Assembly (NCBI GenBank): GCA_021846485.1
Contig: JAJZWW010000080.1
Span: 1-10,626 of the forward strand
Length of the DNA: 10,626 bases
Direction: 5' to 3'
Origin: Actinomycetes bacterium
GTDB lineage: Bacteria > Actinomycetota > Acidimicrobiia > Acidimicrobiales > Palsa-688
Made by a program: the position numbers and the translations under genes. Shown in pieces: positions 5,572-10,626 of this stretch (its first letter is position 1; each line of letters starts with the position of its first letter). A model generated the notes under the pieces. The model was given only the letters and a program-made list of their open reading frames with translations, was not told the origin of the DNA and made no database searches.

Positions 5572-5652
5572 CGGCAACTAGTTGGGCGGCGCTACCAACT
5601 TCGGCCGTGCAAGCACACAGTTCTCGGCCTTCGGCCGTCCAAGTAGTTGCCG
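5572..5652 (+). other. Structured spacer segment upstream of thrS
   Basis: CGGCAACTA (5572-5580) is perfectly complementary to TAGTTGCCG (5644-5652), enclosing a hairpin GTTGG/CCAAC (5581-5585/5595-5599) and a near-perfect direct repeat CTTCGGCCGTsCAAG (5599-5613 and 5629-5643, 14 of 15 identical). The second copy overlaps the palindrome CGGCC-TTC-GGCCG (5625-5637). The 5' strand also lies in the palindrome CAACTAGTTG (5575-5584), so alternative folds compete. No T-box sequence (AGGGTGG core) is seen. If thrS starts at the -10 at 5704, this is promoter-upstream DNA rather than leader RNA. Confidence 0.45.
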
Positions 5653-5703
5653 CTCGGGTACCAAGGGGCCGATGAGAAGTCCAGCTGGCAAGTCCCTCCT
5701 CAG

Positions 5704-5709
5704 TAACCT
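5704..5709 (+). promoter_or_regulatory. Possible leaderless -10 element for thrS
   Basis: TAACCT (TANNNT) ends 7 nt before the ATG at 5717, and no Shine-Dalgarno precedes that ATG. Both facts fit a leaderless thrS transcript. A clear -35 is missing. Confidence 0.4.
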
Positions 5710-5716
5710 CGACCCG

Positions 5717-7675
5717 ATGGCCGACACGATCACTATCTCCCTCCCTGACGGCGCGACGCGGGAGCTGACGGCGGGGGCGACGGGGGCCGACCTGGCTGCG
5801 TCCATCGGACCTCGTCTGGCCAAGGCCGCGGTGGCGGTGGTCGTCGACGGGGTCGATGCGGACCTCACCTGCCCGCTGCCCGATCGGGCCACCGTCGAGG
5901 TGGTCACTGCGGGAAGCGACGCGGGACGTCGGGTCCTGCGGCACTCCACCGCGCACGTGATGGCCCAGGCGGTGACCCAGTTGTGGCCCGGAGCGCGCTA
6001 CGCGATCGGCCCGCCGATCGAGGACGGCTTCTACTACGACTTCGACCTGCCGGGCGGGGAGCACTTCAGCGACGGCGACCTGGAGCGCATCGAGGAGCGC
6101 ATGCAGGCGATCGTCGCCGAGGGCCAGCCGTTCATCCGGGAGGAGCACACCGTCACCGAGGGCCTCCAACTCTTCGCCGACCAGCCCTACAAGACCGAGA
6201 TCATCTCGGGGGTGGACGCCTCCGAGGGGGCCGCGGAGGGGGTTGTCTCGACCTACCGTAACACCCCCCGCTTCGTCGACCTGTGCCGGGGCCCGCACGT
6301 GCCGACCACCTCCCACCTCGGCCACTTCAAGCTGCTGAAGGTGGCGGCCGCCTACTGGCGAGGAGACGAGCACCGGCCGCAGCTCCAGCGGATCTACGGG
6401 ACGGCGTGGGAGTCGGCGGCCGCCCTCCGGGACCACCTCCACCGCCTCGAAGAGGCCGAGAAGCGCGACCATCGGCGGCTCGGCGCCGAGCTCGACTTGT
6501 TCCACTTCCCCCCTGAGATCGGCGGGGGGCTCCCGGTGTTCCATCCCAAGGGTGGTCTGGTGCGCAAGCTGATGGAGGACTACTCGCGCGCGGAGCACGA
6601 GGCCGGTGGCTACGAGATGGTCTTCACCCCGCACCTGGCGAAGTCGACCCTCTTCGAGGTCTCCGGCCACCTCGGCTGGTACTCCGAGGGCATGTACCCG
6701 CCGATGGAGATGGAGGGAGCGACCTACTACCCCAAGCCGATGAACTGTCCGATGCACGTGCTCGTCTACCGCTCCCGGCAGCGCTCGTACCGGGAGCTGC
6801 CGCTGCGGCTGTTCGAGCTCGGGACGGTGTACCGCTTCGAGCGCTCGGGGGTGCTCAACGGCTTGCTGCGGGCGAGGGGCTTCACCCAGGACGACAGCCA
6901 CATATTCTGTGCACGGGACCAGCTGGCCGGCGAGCTCGCGTCGTTGCTCGCCTTCGTGCTGCGGCTGCTGCGCGCCTTCGGGCTGACCGAGTTCGAGGCA
7001 GAGCTCGCCACCCGACCGGAGAAGTACGTCGGCGAGCCGGCCGAGTGGGAGGAAGCCACCGACGCCCTGCGCTCGGCGCTCGAGGAGGCCGGCGTCGGGT
7101 ACGTGGTCGCCGAGGGGGAAGGCGCCTTCTACGCCCCGAAGATCGACGTGCACGTGAGGGACGCCATAGGGCGGCGTTGGCAGGTCTCGACTCTCCAGGT
7201 CGACTTCCAGCTGCCTCAGCGCTTCGACATCGACTACGTCGGGGCGGACAACGAACGCCACCGTCCGTTCATGATCCACCGGGCGCTGTTCGGCTCGATC
7301 GAGCGGTTCTTCGGGATCCTGGTCGAGCACTACGCCGGCGCCTTCCCCACGTGGCTGGCCCCTGAGCAGCTCCGGGTCCTGCCGGTCACCAGCGACCACC
7401 AGGCCTACGCCGACCGGGTCGCGGACCGCCTGCGGGGCGAAGGGTTGCGGGTGGGGGTCTCCACCGCCGAGGAGACCCTCGGCTCCCGGGTCCGCCGGGG
7501 CAAGCTCGAAAAGGTCCCCTACGTCCTGGTCGTGGGCGACGAGGACGTCGACGCGGGTACCGTCGGGGTCAACACCCGGGGGGCCGAGGGCGTCCGGAGA
7601 GGCGTACCCCTCGCCGAGCTCGCCGAGGCGGTTCGCGCCGAAGTCGCCGACCGGCTGACAACGGTGGGCGCGTGA
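5717..7675 (+). CDS. thrS: Threonyl-tRNA synthetase
   Basis: A 652-residue class II aminoacyl-tRNA synthetase that charges tRNA-Thr. Domains in order: N-terminal TGS domain (residues 1-62, ISLPDGATRELTAGATGADLA); editing domain with HSTAH (H76, H80) and DLCRGPHVP; catalytic core with MNCPMH (zinc ligand C344 and threonine site), motif 2 around FELGTVYRFERSGVLNGLLRARGFTQDDSHIF, and motif 3 HRALFGSIERFFGILVEHY; then the anticodon-binding domain from LAPEQLRVLPV. All expected residues are present. The frame is open 45 codons further upstream, but those residues (from 5582) lie in the structured spacer and match nothing; ATG 5717 starts directly at the TGS domain and follows a -10 box. Its TGA overlaps the GTG of the HIT gene by 4 nt. 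Confidence 0.96.
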   Translation: MADTITISLPDGATRELTAGATGADLAASIGPRLAKAAVAVVVDGVDADLTCPLPDRATVEVVTAGSDAGRRVLRHSTAHVMAQAVTQLWPGARYAIGPPIEDGFYYDFDLPGGEHFSDGDLERIEERMQAIVAEGQPFIREEHTVTEGLQLFADQPYKTEIISGVDASEGAAEGVVSTYRNTPRFVDLCRGPHVPTTSHLGHFKLLKVAAAYWRGDEHRPQLQRIYGTAWESAAALRDHLHRLEEAEKRDHRRLGAELDLFHFPPEIGGGLPVFHPKGGLVRKLMEDYSRAEHEAGGYEMVFTPHLAKSTLFEVSGHLGWYSEGMYPPMEMEGATYYPKPMNCPMHVLVYRSRQRSYRELPLRLFELGTVYRFERSGVLNGLLRARGFTQDDSHIFCARDQLAGELASLLAFVLRLLRAFGLTEFEAELATRPEKYVGEPAEWEEATDALRSALEEAGVGYVVAEGEGAFYAPKIDVHVRDAIGRRWQVSTLQVDFQLPQRFDIDYVGADNERHRPFMIHRALFGSIERFFGILVEHYAGAFPTWLAPEQLRVLPVTSDHQAYADRVADRLRGEGLRVGVSTAEETLGSRVRRGKLEKVPYVLVVGDEDVDAGTVGVNTRGAEGVRRGVPLAELAEAVRAEVADRLTTVGA

Positions 7676-8364
7676 GCCGTCTCGACCACCTCTGGGCGGG
7701 TTGGCGGTCGGCGTACATCGAGGGAGCCACGGGCGCTGATGCCCAGGCGGCCGAAGGAGAGGGCGCCGGGGGTGGGGGGTCGGGCGCCAGCGGTCGGTCG
7801 GGTGTCGGCGGAGCGGCCGGGGACGGCGACGAAGAAGAGGCCACGCAGGCCGGCGCCACGAACGCCGCCGGCGCCACGAACGCCGCCGGCGCCACGAACC
7901 GGTGCGTCTTTTGCCGGATCCTGGCCAGCGGCGAGCCGGACGTGGTCACCCACGTCCTCTGGCGCCACCCCGACGGGACCGCCGTAGCCCTGCTCAACGC
8001 CTACCCGTACACCAGCGGCCACCTGATGGTGATGCCCGTGCGCCACGCCCGTCGCCTCGACGAGCTGAGCGCCGGGGAGTCCGCTGCCATCTGGGAGGGC
8101 ATCGGCCTGGCGCTTCGGGCCATCGAGACGGCCTACAGGCCGGAGGGCATCAACCTCGGGGCCAACCTGGGGCGGGCCGCGGGGGCGGGCGTTCCCGACC
8201 ACCTCCACGTCCACGCCCTGCCTCGCTGGGTGGGCGACACCAACTTCACCACCGCAGTCGCCGGTCTGCGGGTCCTGCCCGAGGCGCTCGACGTGTCTGC
8301 CGCCAAGTTGCGGGCAGCCTGGCCACGCGACCTGCGCCCGGCGGGTTGGGCGGGCAGCTCCTAG
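7672..8364 (+). CDS. HIT-family hydrolase/phosphorylase (Ap4A phosphorylase-like)
   Basis: A 230-residue histidine-triad protein. The catalytic triad is HLHVHALPRW (H177, H179, H181), and C78-VF-C81 is a zinc knuckle found in many HIT proteins. LLNAYPYTSGHLMVMPVRH and INLGANLGRAAGAGVPDHLHVH follow the wording of the actinobacterial group that includes mycobacterial Rv2613c, an Ap4A phosphorylase in the same thrS-HIT-pgsA gene order. HIT enzymes act on nucleotide alpha-phosphates; the exact substrate here is inferred. The N-terminus LDHLWAGWRSAYIE is the usual family start, but residues about 18-76 are a low-complexity Gly/Ala/Glu linker ending in the repeat GATNAA. Start GTG 7672 overlaps the thrS stop. 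In mycobacteria this linker region is much shorter. Confidence 0.88.
   Translation: MSRLDHLWAGWRSAYIEGATGADAQAAEGEGAGGGGSGASGRSGVGGAAGDGDEEEATQAGATNAAGATNAAGATNRCVFCRILASGEPDVVTHVLWRHPDGTAVALLNAYPYTSGHLMVMPVRHARRLDELSAGESAAIWEGIGLALRAIETAYRPEGINLGANLGRAAGAGVPDHLHVHALPRWVGDTNFTTAVAGLRVLPEALDVSAAKLRAAWPRDLRPAGWAGSS
7852..7899 (+). repeat. 18-bp tandem repeat inside the HIT gene
   Basis: The unit GGCGCCACGAACGCCGCC is repeated about 2.7 times without mismatch (7852-7869, 7870-7887, 7888-7899). It is in frame and encodes GATNAA repeats in the linker. Identical copies at the DNA level indicate recent expansion by slippage. Confidence 0.9.
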
Positions 8365-8404
8365 TCATACCCCTCGCTGGGCAGCGCCCTCACGGCGGGC
8401 GATG

Positions 8405-8446
8405 TGGTGGGGCAGGGTCGCCGGCTGGTGGGGCAGGGTCGCCGGG
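8405..8446 (+). repeat. 21-bp tandem duplication in the spacer before pgsA
   Basis: TGGTGGGGCAGGGTCGCCGG plus one base occurs at 8405-8425 and 8426-8446, with 20 of 21 positions identical. It lies between the HIT stop (8364) and the pgsA start (8511), a spacer that otherwise holds only the ribosome binding site. Confidence 0.85.
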
Positions 8447-8493
8447 GGCCCCGGTGGTAGATTGGAGGAACCCGGTTGCAGGTGCAGCGGGAT

Positions 8494-8500
8494 GGAGGAG
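8494..8500 (+). promoter_or_regulatory. Ribosome binding site of pgsA
   Basis: GGAGGAG lies 10 nt before GTG 8511. It is one of the few strong Shine-Dalgarno sequences in the window and fixes this GTG as the start. Confidence 0.7.
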
Positions 8501-8510
8501 CTGAACCAGC

Positions 8511-9329
8511 GTGCTCGACGGCCGATTCCGCGGGGGGGTGGACCGCTGTGTCCGTCCTTTCGGCGCGGCCCTGGTGCTCACCGGGATCTCCCCTGATCTG
8601 CTCACTGCCACCGGCCTGTTCCTCGCCGTCCCGACGGCCCTGGCGGTGGCCACCGGCCGGCTGCTCCTCGGCCTCGGTCTGCTGGTCTGTTCGGCGGTCC
8701 CCGACCTGCTCGACGGAGCCCTGGCCAAGGCCGCTGGGCGGGCGACGGTCCGGGGAGCGTTCTTCGACTCGGTGAGCGACCGGGTGAGCGACACCCTGGT
8801 CCTCGGCGGAGTTGCGTGGTACCTGCAAGACCGCTACGGAGGCCATGCGTTCGCGCTCCCGCTGGCCGTTCTCGGCGCCTCGCTGCTGATCTCCTACCAG
8901 CGGGCGAAGGCCGAGTCGCTCGGCTTCGACGCCAAGGGAGGCCTGATGGAGCGAGCGGAGCGCGTGGTGGTGCTCTGCGCCGGGCTGGCCTTCCCTCTGG
9001 TGCTCGTGCCGCTGCTTTGGGTGATGTTGGCCCTGACTGGCGTCACCGCTGCGCAACGTTTTGCCCGGGTGTGGCGCCAGGCGAGCGTCGACGTGCCTGC
9101 CCCGGCCAGGCGCCGTGCGCAGCTCACGAGCCGCCCTCGGCGGGCCTGGCTCGAGGCCAGCGAGAGGCGGTCCGACGCGGCTCGCCGTCGGTACACCCCG
9201 GCGAGCTACCGGAACGGTGCAGCTTCCCGGTGGCGGGAGCGCCGCCTCGAGCGCCAGAGCCGCCGGGACCGAGGCGGCGACGAAGCGGCCTTCGGCGTCG
9301 GCCGCTGGCGTGGCAGCCGTCGGCCCTGA
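8511..9329 (+). CDS. pgsA: CDP-alcohol phosphatidyltransferase, probable phosphatidylinositol phosphate synthase
   Basis: A 272-residue membrane enzyme expected to transfer a phosphatidyl group from CDP-diacylglycerol to inositol 3-phosphate, giving phosphatidylinositol phosphate, the entry point to PIM lipids. The CDP-alcohol motif is at residues 65-90: D65-LL-D68-G69-AL-A72-K73-x8-G82-x3-D86-x3-D90. The four metal-binding aspartates are intact, but the normally conserved arginine after A72 is lysine. ISYQRAKAESLGFDAKGGLMERAERV matches the mycobacterial PgsA1 region that binds inositol phosphate. About six hydrophobic segments lie between residues 17 and 180. Residues about 198-272 form a very arginine-rich cytoplasmic tail absent from mycobacterial PgsA1. 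Position between the HIT and acyltransferase genes supports the function. A related phosphatidyltransferase with another alcohol substrate remains possible. Confidence 0.85.
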   Translation: MLDGRFRGGVDRCVRPFGAALVLTGISPDLLTATGLFLAVPTALAVATGRLLLGLGLLVCSAVPDLLDGALAKAAGRATVRGAFFDSVSDRVSDTLVLGGVAWYLQDRYGGHAFALPLAVLGASLLISYQRAKAESLGFDAKGGLMERAERVVVLCAGLAFPLVLVPLLWVMLALTGVTAAQRFARVWRQASVDVPAPARRRAQLTSRPRRAWLEASERRSDAARRRYTPASYRNGAASRWRERRLERQSRRDRGGDEAAFGVGRWRGSRRP

Positions 9330-9559
9330 GTGCGGCAGCTGTCGAGCCGATCTTCAGCCGAGAAGTTGTCGCAGAACCCGCATGGAGGCGGTCATCTGCG
9401 GGTCCTGAGGAGCTCGCCTGCTGGACTTCTCACCAGGCCTCACCTCGGTCGTGGAGTGTGAAGCCTTCCGGTACAGACCGCGAGCTCCCCGGGAACCGGG
9501 CGCGAAGTGCTCGGCACCGCCTCGGGTCGGCGCTGCTCACCCTGAAGGTCGGGGCGACG
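9330..9559 (+). other. Spacer before patA with a hairpin; translation start of patA uncertain
   Basis: ACCCGCA (9376-9382) and TGCGGGT (9397-9403) form a perfect 7-bp hairpin with a 14-nt loop, followed at 9416 by the 30-nt block shared with the spacer before thrS. The patA frame is open throughout, but residues encoded before about 9500 match nothing. No clear promoter is seen. Confidence 0.5.
9416..9445 (+). repeat. Second copy of the intergenic block found at 5484-5514
   Basis: Begins with the same 11-mer GCCTGCTGGAC, then TTCTCACCAG against GTCTTCACCAG at the first copy, and both end in CACCT. By hand alignment 27 of 31 columns agree, with one single-base gap. Unlike the first copy, no downstream inverted arm is present. 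Confidence 0.65.
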
Positions 9560-10453
9560 GTGTCGAGGGCGGTGCCCGCCCCTCTCGGTCGGCTGGCAGT
9601 CGAAACGACGTGGCGGGTGGCCGGTCGGCTTCCCTGGCCGGTGCCACTCCCCGGGGCGACGGCCCTCGCGTCCCGGCGCGCCGCGGTGGTGTCCCACCTG
9701 CGCAGGGTGTGCGGTCCCGGGGTGGGGTCCGGGGAGTTGGAGGCGCTCGCTGCCGAGGCACTCGCGTCCTATGGCCGGTACTGGGCCGAGAGCCTGAGGC
9801 TGCCTGGCGTTGCGGCTCCGGCAGTGCTCGCCGACCTGGAGATCCGGGGCCTGGAGGTGATCGACGCCGCGCTCGGTGGCGGCCGGGGAGTCCTGCTCGC
9901 CTTGCCCCACCTGGGGGGTTGGGAGTGGGGCGGGCGGTACCTGGTCGCCAACGGTTACGCCACGAGCGTGGTGGTCGAGGCGTTGGAGCCCCCCGAGGTG
10001 CTGGACTGGTTTGCTGGGTTGAGACGCCGCCTCGGCATGGAGGTGATCCCGGTGGGCTCCAACGCGCTGGTGTCCTCGGTAGCTGCCCTCTCCTCCAACC
10101 GGGTTCTGTGCCTGCTGTCGGACCGTGTGGTCCCAGGCGTGGCCGCCGTAGAGGTCGACTTCTTCGGAGCTCCTGCCCGGCTGCCCGTCGGGCCAGTGGT
10201 GCTCGCACTGCGTACCGGCGCTCCCCTGGTCCCGGCGGCCGTGTACTTCCAGAAAGGGACCCCCGGGCACCGGGCGGTCGTGCGCCGACCGTTACCCCTG
10301 AGCCGGCGAGGTCGGTTCCGTGACGACGTCATCGCCGGCACCCAGCTACTCGCCCGCGAGATGGAGGTCCTCGTCCGGGCCGCGCCGACCCAGTGGCACG
10401 TCCTCCAGCCGATCTGGCCGGGCGATACCGCACTGGGCCGGGGGGACTGCTAG
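9560..10453 (+). CDS. patA: PatA-like acyltransferase of phosphatidylinositol mannosides
   Basis: A 297-residue LPLAT/HtrB-family acyltransferase. In mycobacteria PatA adds a palmitoyl group to the mannose of PIM1/PIM2 at the inner face of the membrane. Matching segments: ALASYGRYWAESLRLPG (68-83); LALPHLGGWEWGG with catalytic H117 and E122 (HxxxxE; mycobacterial PatA has HxxxxD); NRVLCLLSDR (180-189); EVDFFGAPARLPVGP (198-212); WHVLQPIWPGD near the end. Together these fit PatA better than a generic lipid A acyltransferase, and the neighbour pgsA supports it. The start is uncertain. GTG 9560 is chosen because a GAAGG lies 11 nt upstream and it gives a family-like length. GTG 9458 would add 34 residues but begins just after the repeat block and has no usable ribosome site. 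Confidence 0.87.
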   Translation: MSRAVPAPLGRLAVETTWRVAGRLPWPVPLPGATALASRRAAVVSHLRRVCGPGVGSGELEALAAEALASYGRYWAESLRLPGVAAPAVLADLEIRGLEVIDAALGGGRGVLLALPHLGGWEWGGRYLVANGYATSVVVEALEPPEVLDWFAGLRRRLGMEVIPVGSNALVSSVAALSSNRVLCLLSDRVVPGVAAVEVDFFGAPARLPVGPVVLALRTGAPLVPAAVYFQKGTPGHRAVVRRPLPLSRRGRFRDDVIAGTQLLAREMEVLVRAAPTQWHVLQPIWPGDTALGRGDC

Positions 10454-10513
10454 CTAGACATCCCACGGCCGTAAGCTGTCAGATCGGGGGCCGGAAGTCG
10501 CAAGGTTTTACAC

Positions 10514-10626
10514 ATGGGTGGCGGTCAGTTCGGTGACGGCGAGGGGCGTGTCGCATTCACTGAACAAGCGGGGACCGCTGCGGAAGTGCCGCTTGTCGGC
10601 GAGATGAGATGGATCCGCTCAGGCCT
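10514..10626 (+). CDS. Possible start of an unrecognised gene (partial)
   Basis: ATG 10514, preceded by AAGG (10502-10505), opens a frame that stays open to the window edge (about 37 codons, beginning MGGGQFGDGEGRV). I recognise no family; it does not resemble the start of the mannosyltransferase PimA expected next in mycobacteria. Within it lies a 7-bp hairpin, CAAGCGG/CCGCTTG (10565-10571/10589-10595), so the stretch may instead be an untranslated leader for a start at ATG 10604 or beyond the edge. Confidence 0.25.
   Translation, partial: MGGGQFGDGEGRVAFTEQAGTAAEVPLVGEMRWIRSG

Noticed and set aside
5427..5716. T-box leader of thrS
   Set aside because: No AGGGTGGNACCGCG-type antiterminator core and no clear terminator pairing with it.
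5201..7399. 732-codon open frame on the minus strand opposite thrS
   Set aside because: It lies antisense to the ThrRS domains, shows no recognisable motif, and crosses the spacer hairpin. Long antisense frames are expected at this GC content.
7852..8446. CRISPR-like repeats
   Set aside because: The 18-bp and 21-bp units are directly adjacent without spacers and two to three copies only; they are simple tandem duplications.
8816..9559. Upstream extension of the patA frame to a 545-residue protein
   Set aside because: The first 170 codons are out of frame within the well-supported pgsA gene and the following spacer, with no acyltransferase similarity.

Overview
The window is very GC-rich DNA (roughly 70% by eye) from an actinobacterium. 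The block thrS, HIT gene, PgsA-like CDP-alcohol phosphatidyltransferase, PatA-like acyltransferase is the order known from mycobacteria for the start of phosphatidylinositol mannoside (PIM) synthesis. A mycothiol ligase (mshC) and a coenzyme F420:NADP oxidoreductase (npdG) point the same way. Several starts have a TANNNT -10 box 6-7 nt before the start codon and no Shine-Dalgarno, as in leaderless actinobacterial genes. A deep-branching class such as Acidimicrobiia would fit, but that is inference; no rRNA or other clean taxonomic marker is present.

Layout. 1-402: tail of a probable HigB/Gp49-like toxin gene overlapping a HigA-like XRE antitoxin gene, closed by a hairpin. 403-746: a non-coding stretch, then tRNA-Val(CAC) on the minus strand with a strong hairpin just past its 3' end. 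866-1437: an unrecognised four-helix membrane protein with a leaderless-type promoter and a terminator-like hairpin. 1488-1722: a gene-free, heavily structured stretch that looks like a non-coding RNA or the relic of a ribozyme or mobile RNA. 1730-2958: a Nudix hydrolase translationally coupled to an FAD-dependent amine-oxidase-type gene that has lost its middle half and the third glycine of its FAD-binding motif. 2956-2993: a hairpin between convergent genes.

3048-5426: a membrane-anchored thioredoxin-fold protein (minus strand), divergent from npdG and mshC, which overlap by 8 nt. Together these look like a thiol/redox cofactor locus. 5427-5716: a 290-nt spacer with a 16-bp hairpin, a 9-bp long-range stem and 15-nt direct repeats. 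5717-10453: thrS, HIT, pgsA-like and patA-like genes, all on the plus strand. thrS and the HIT gene overlap by 4 nt; pgsA and patA are each preceded by spacers carrying repeats. One 30-nt block in the pgsA-patA spacer matches the left part of the hairpin upstream of thrS. 10454-10626 is the spacer after patA, possibly with the start of another gene.

Functionally the window joins two inositol-dependent pathways: mycothiol (MshC works on glucosaminyl-inositol) and phosphatidylinositol lipids (PgsA uses inositol phosphate, PatA acylates PIM). The best candidates for something undescribed are the RNA-like element at 1488-1722, the structured spacer before thrS, the shared intergenic repeat, and the in-frame-shrunken FAD enzyme. 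None can be called a new system from sequence alone.
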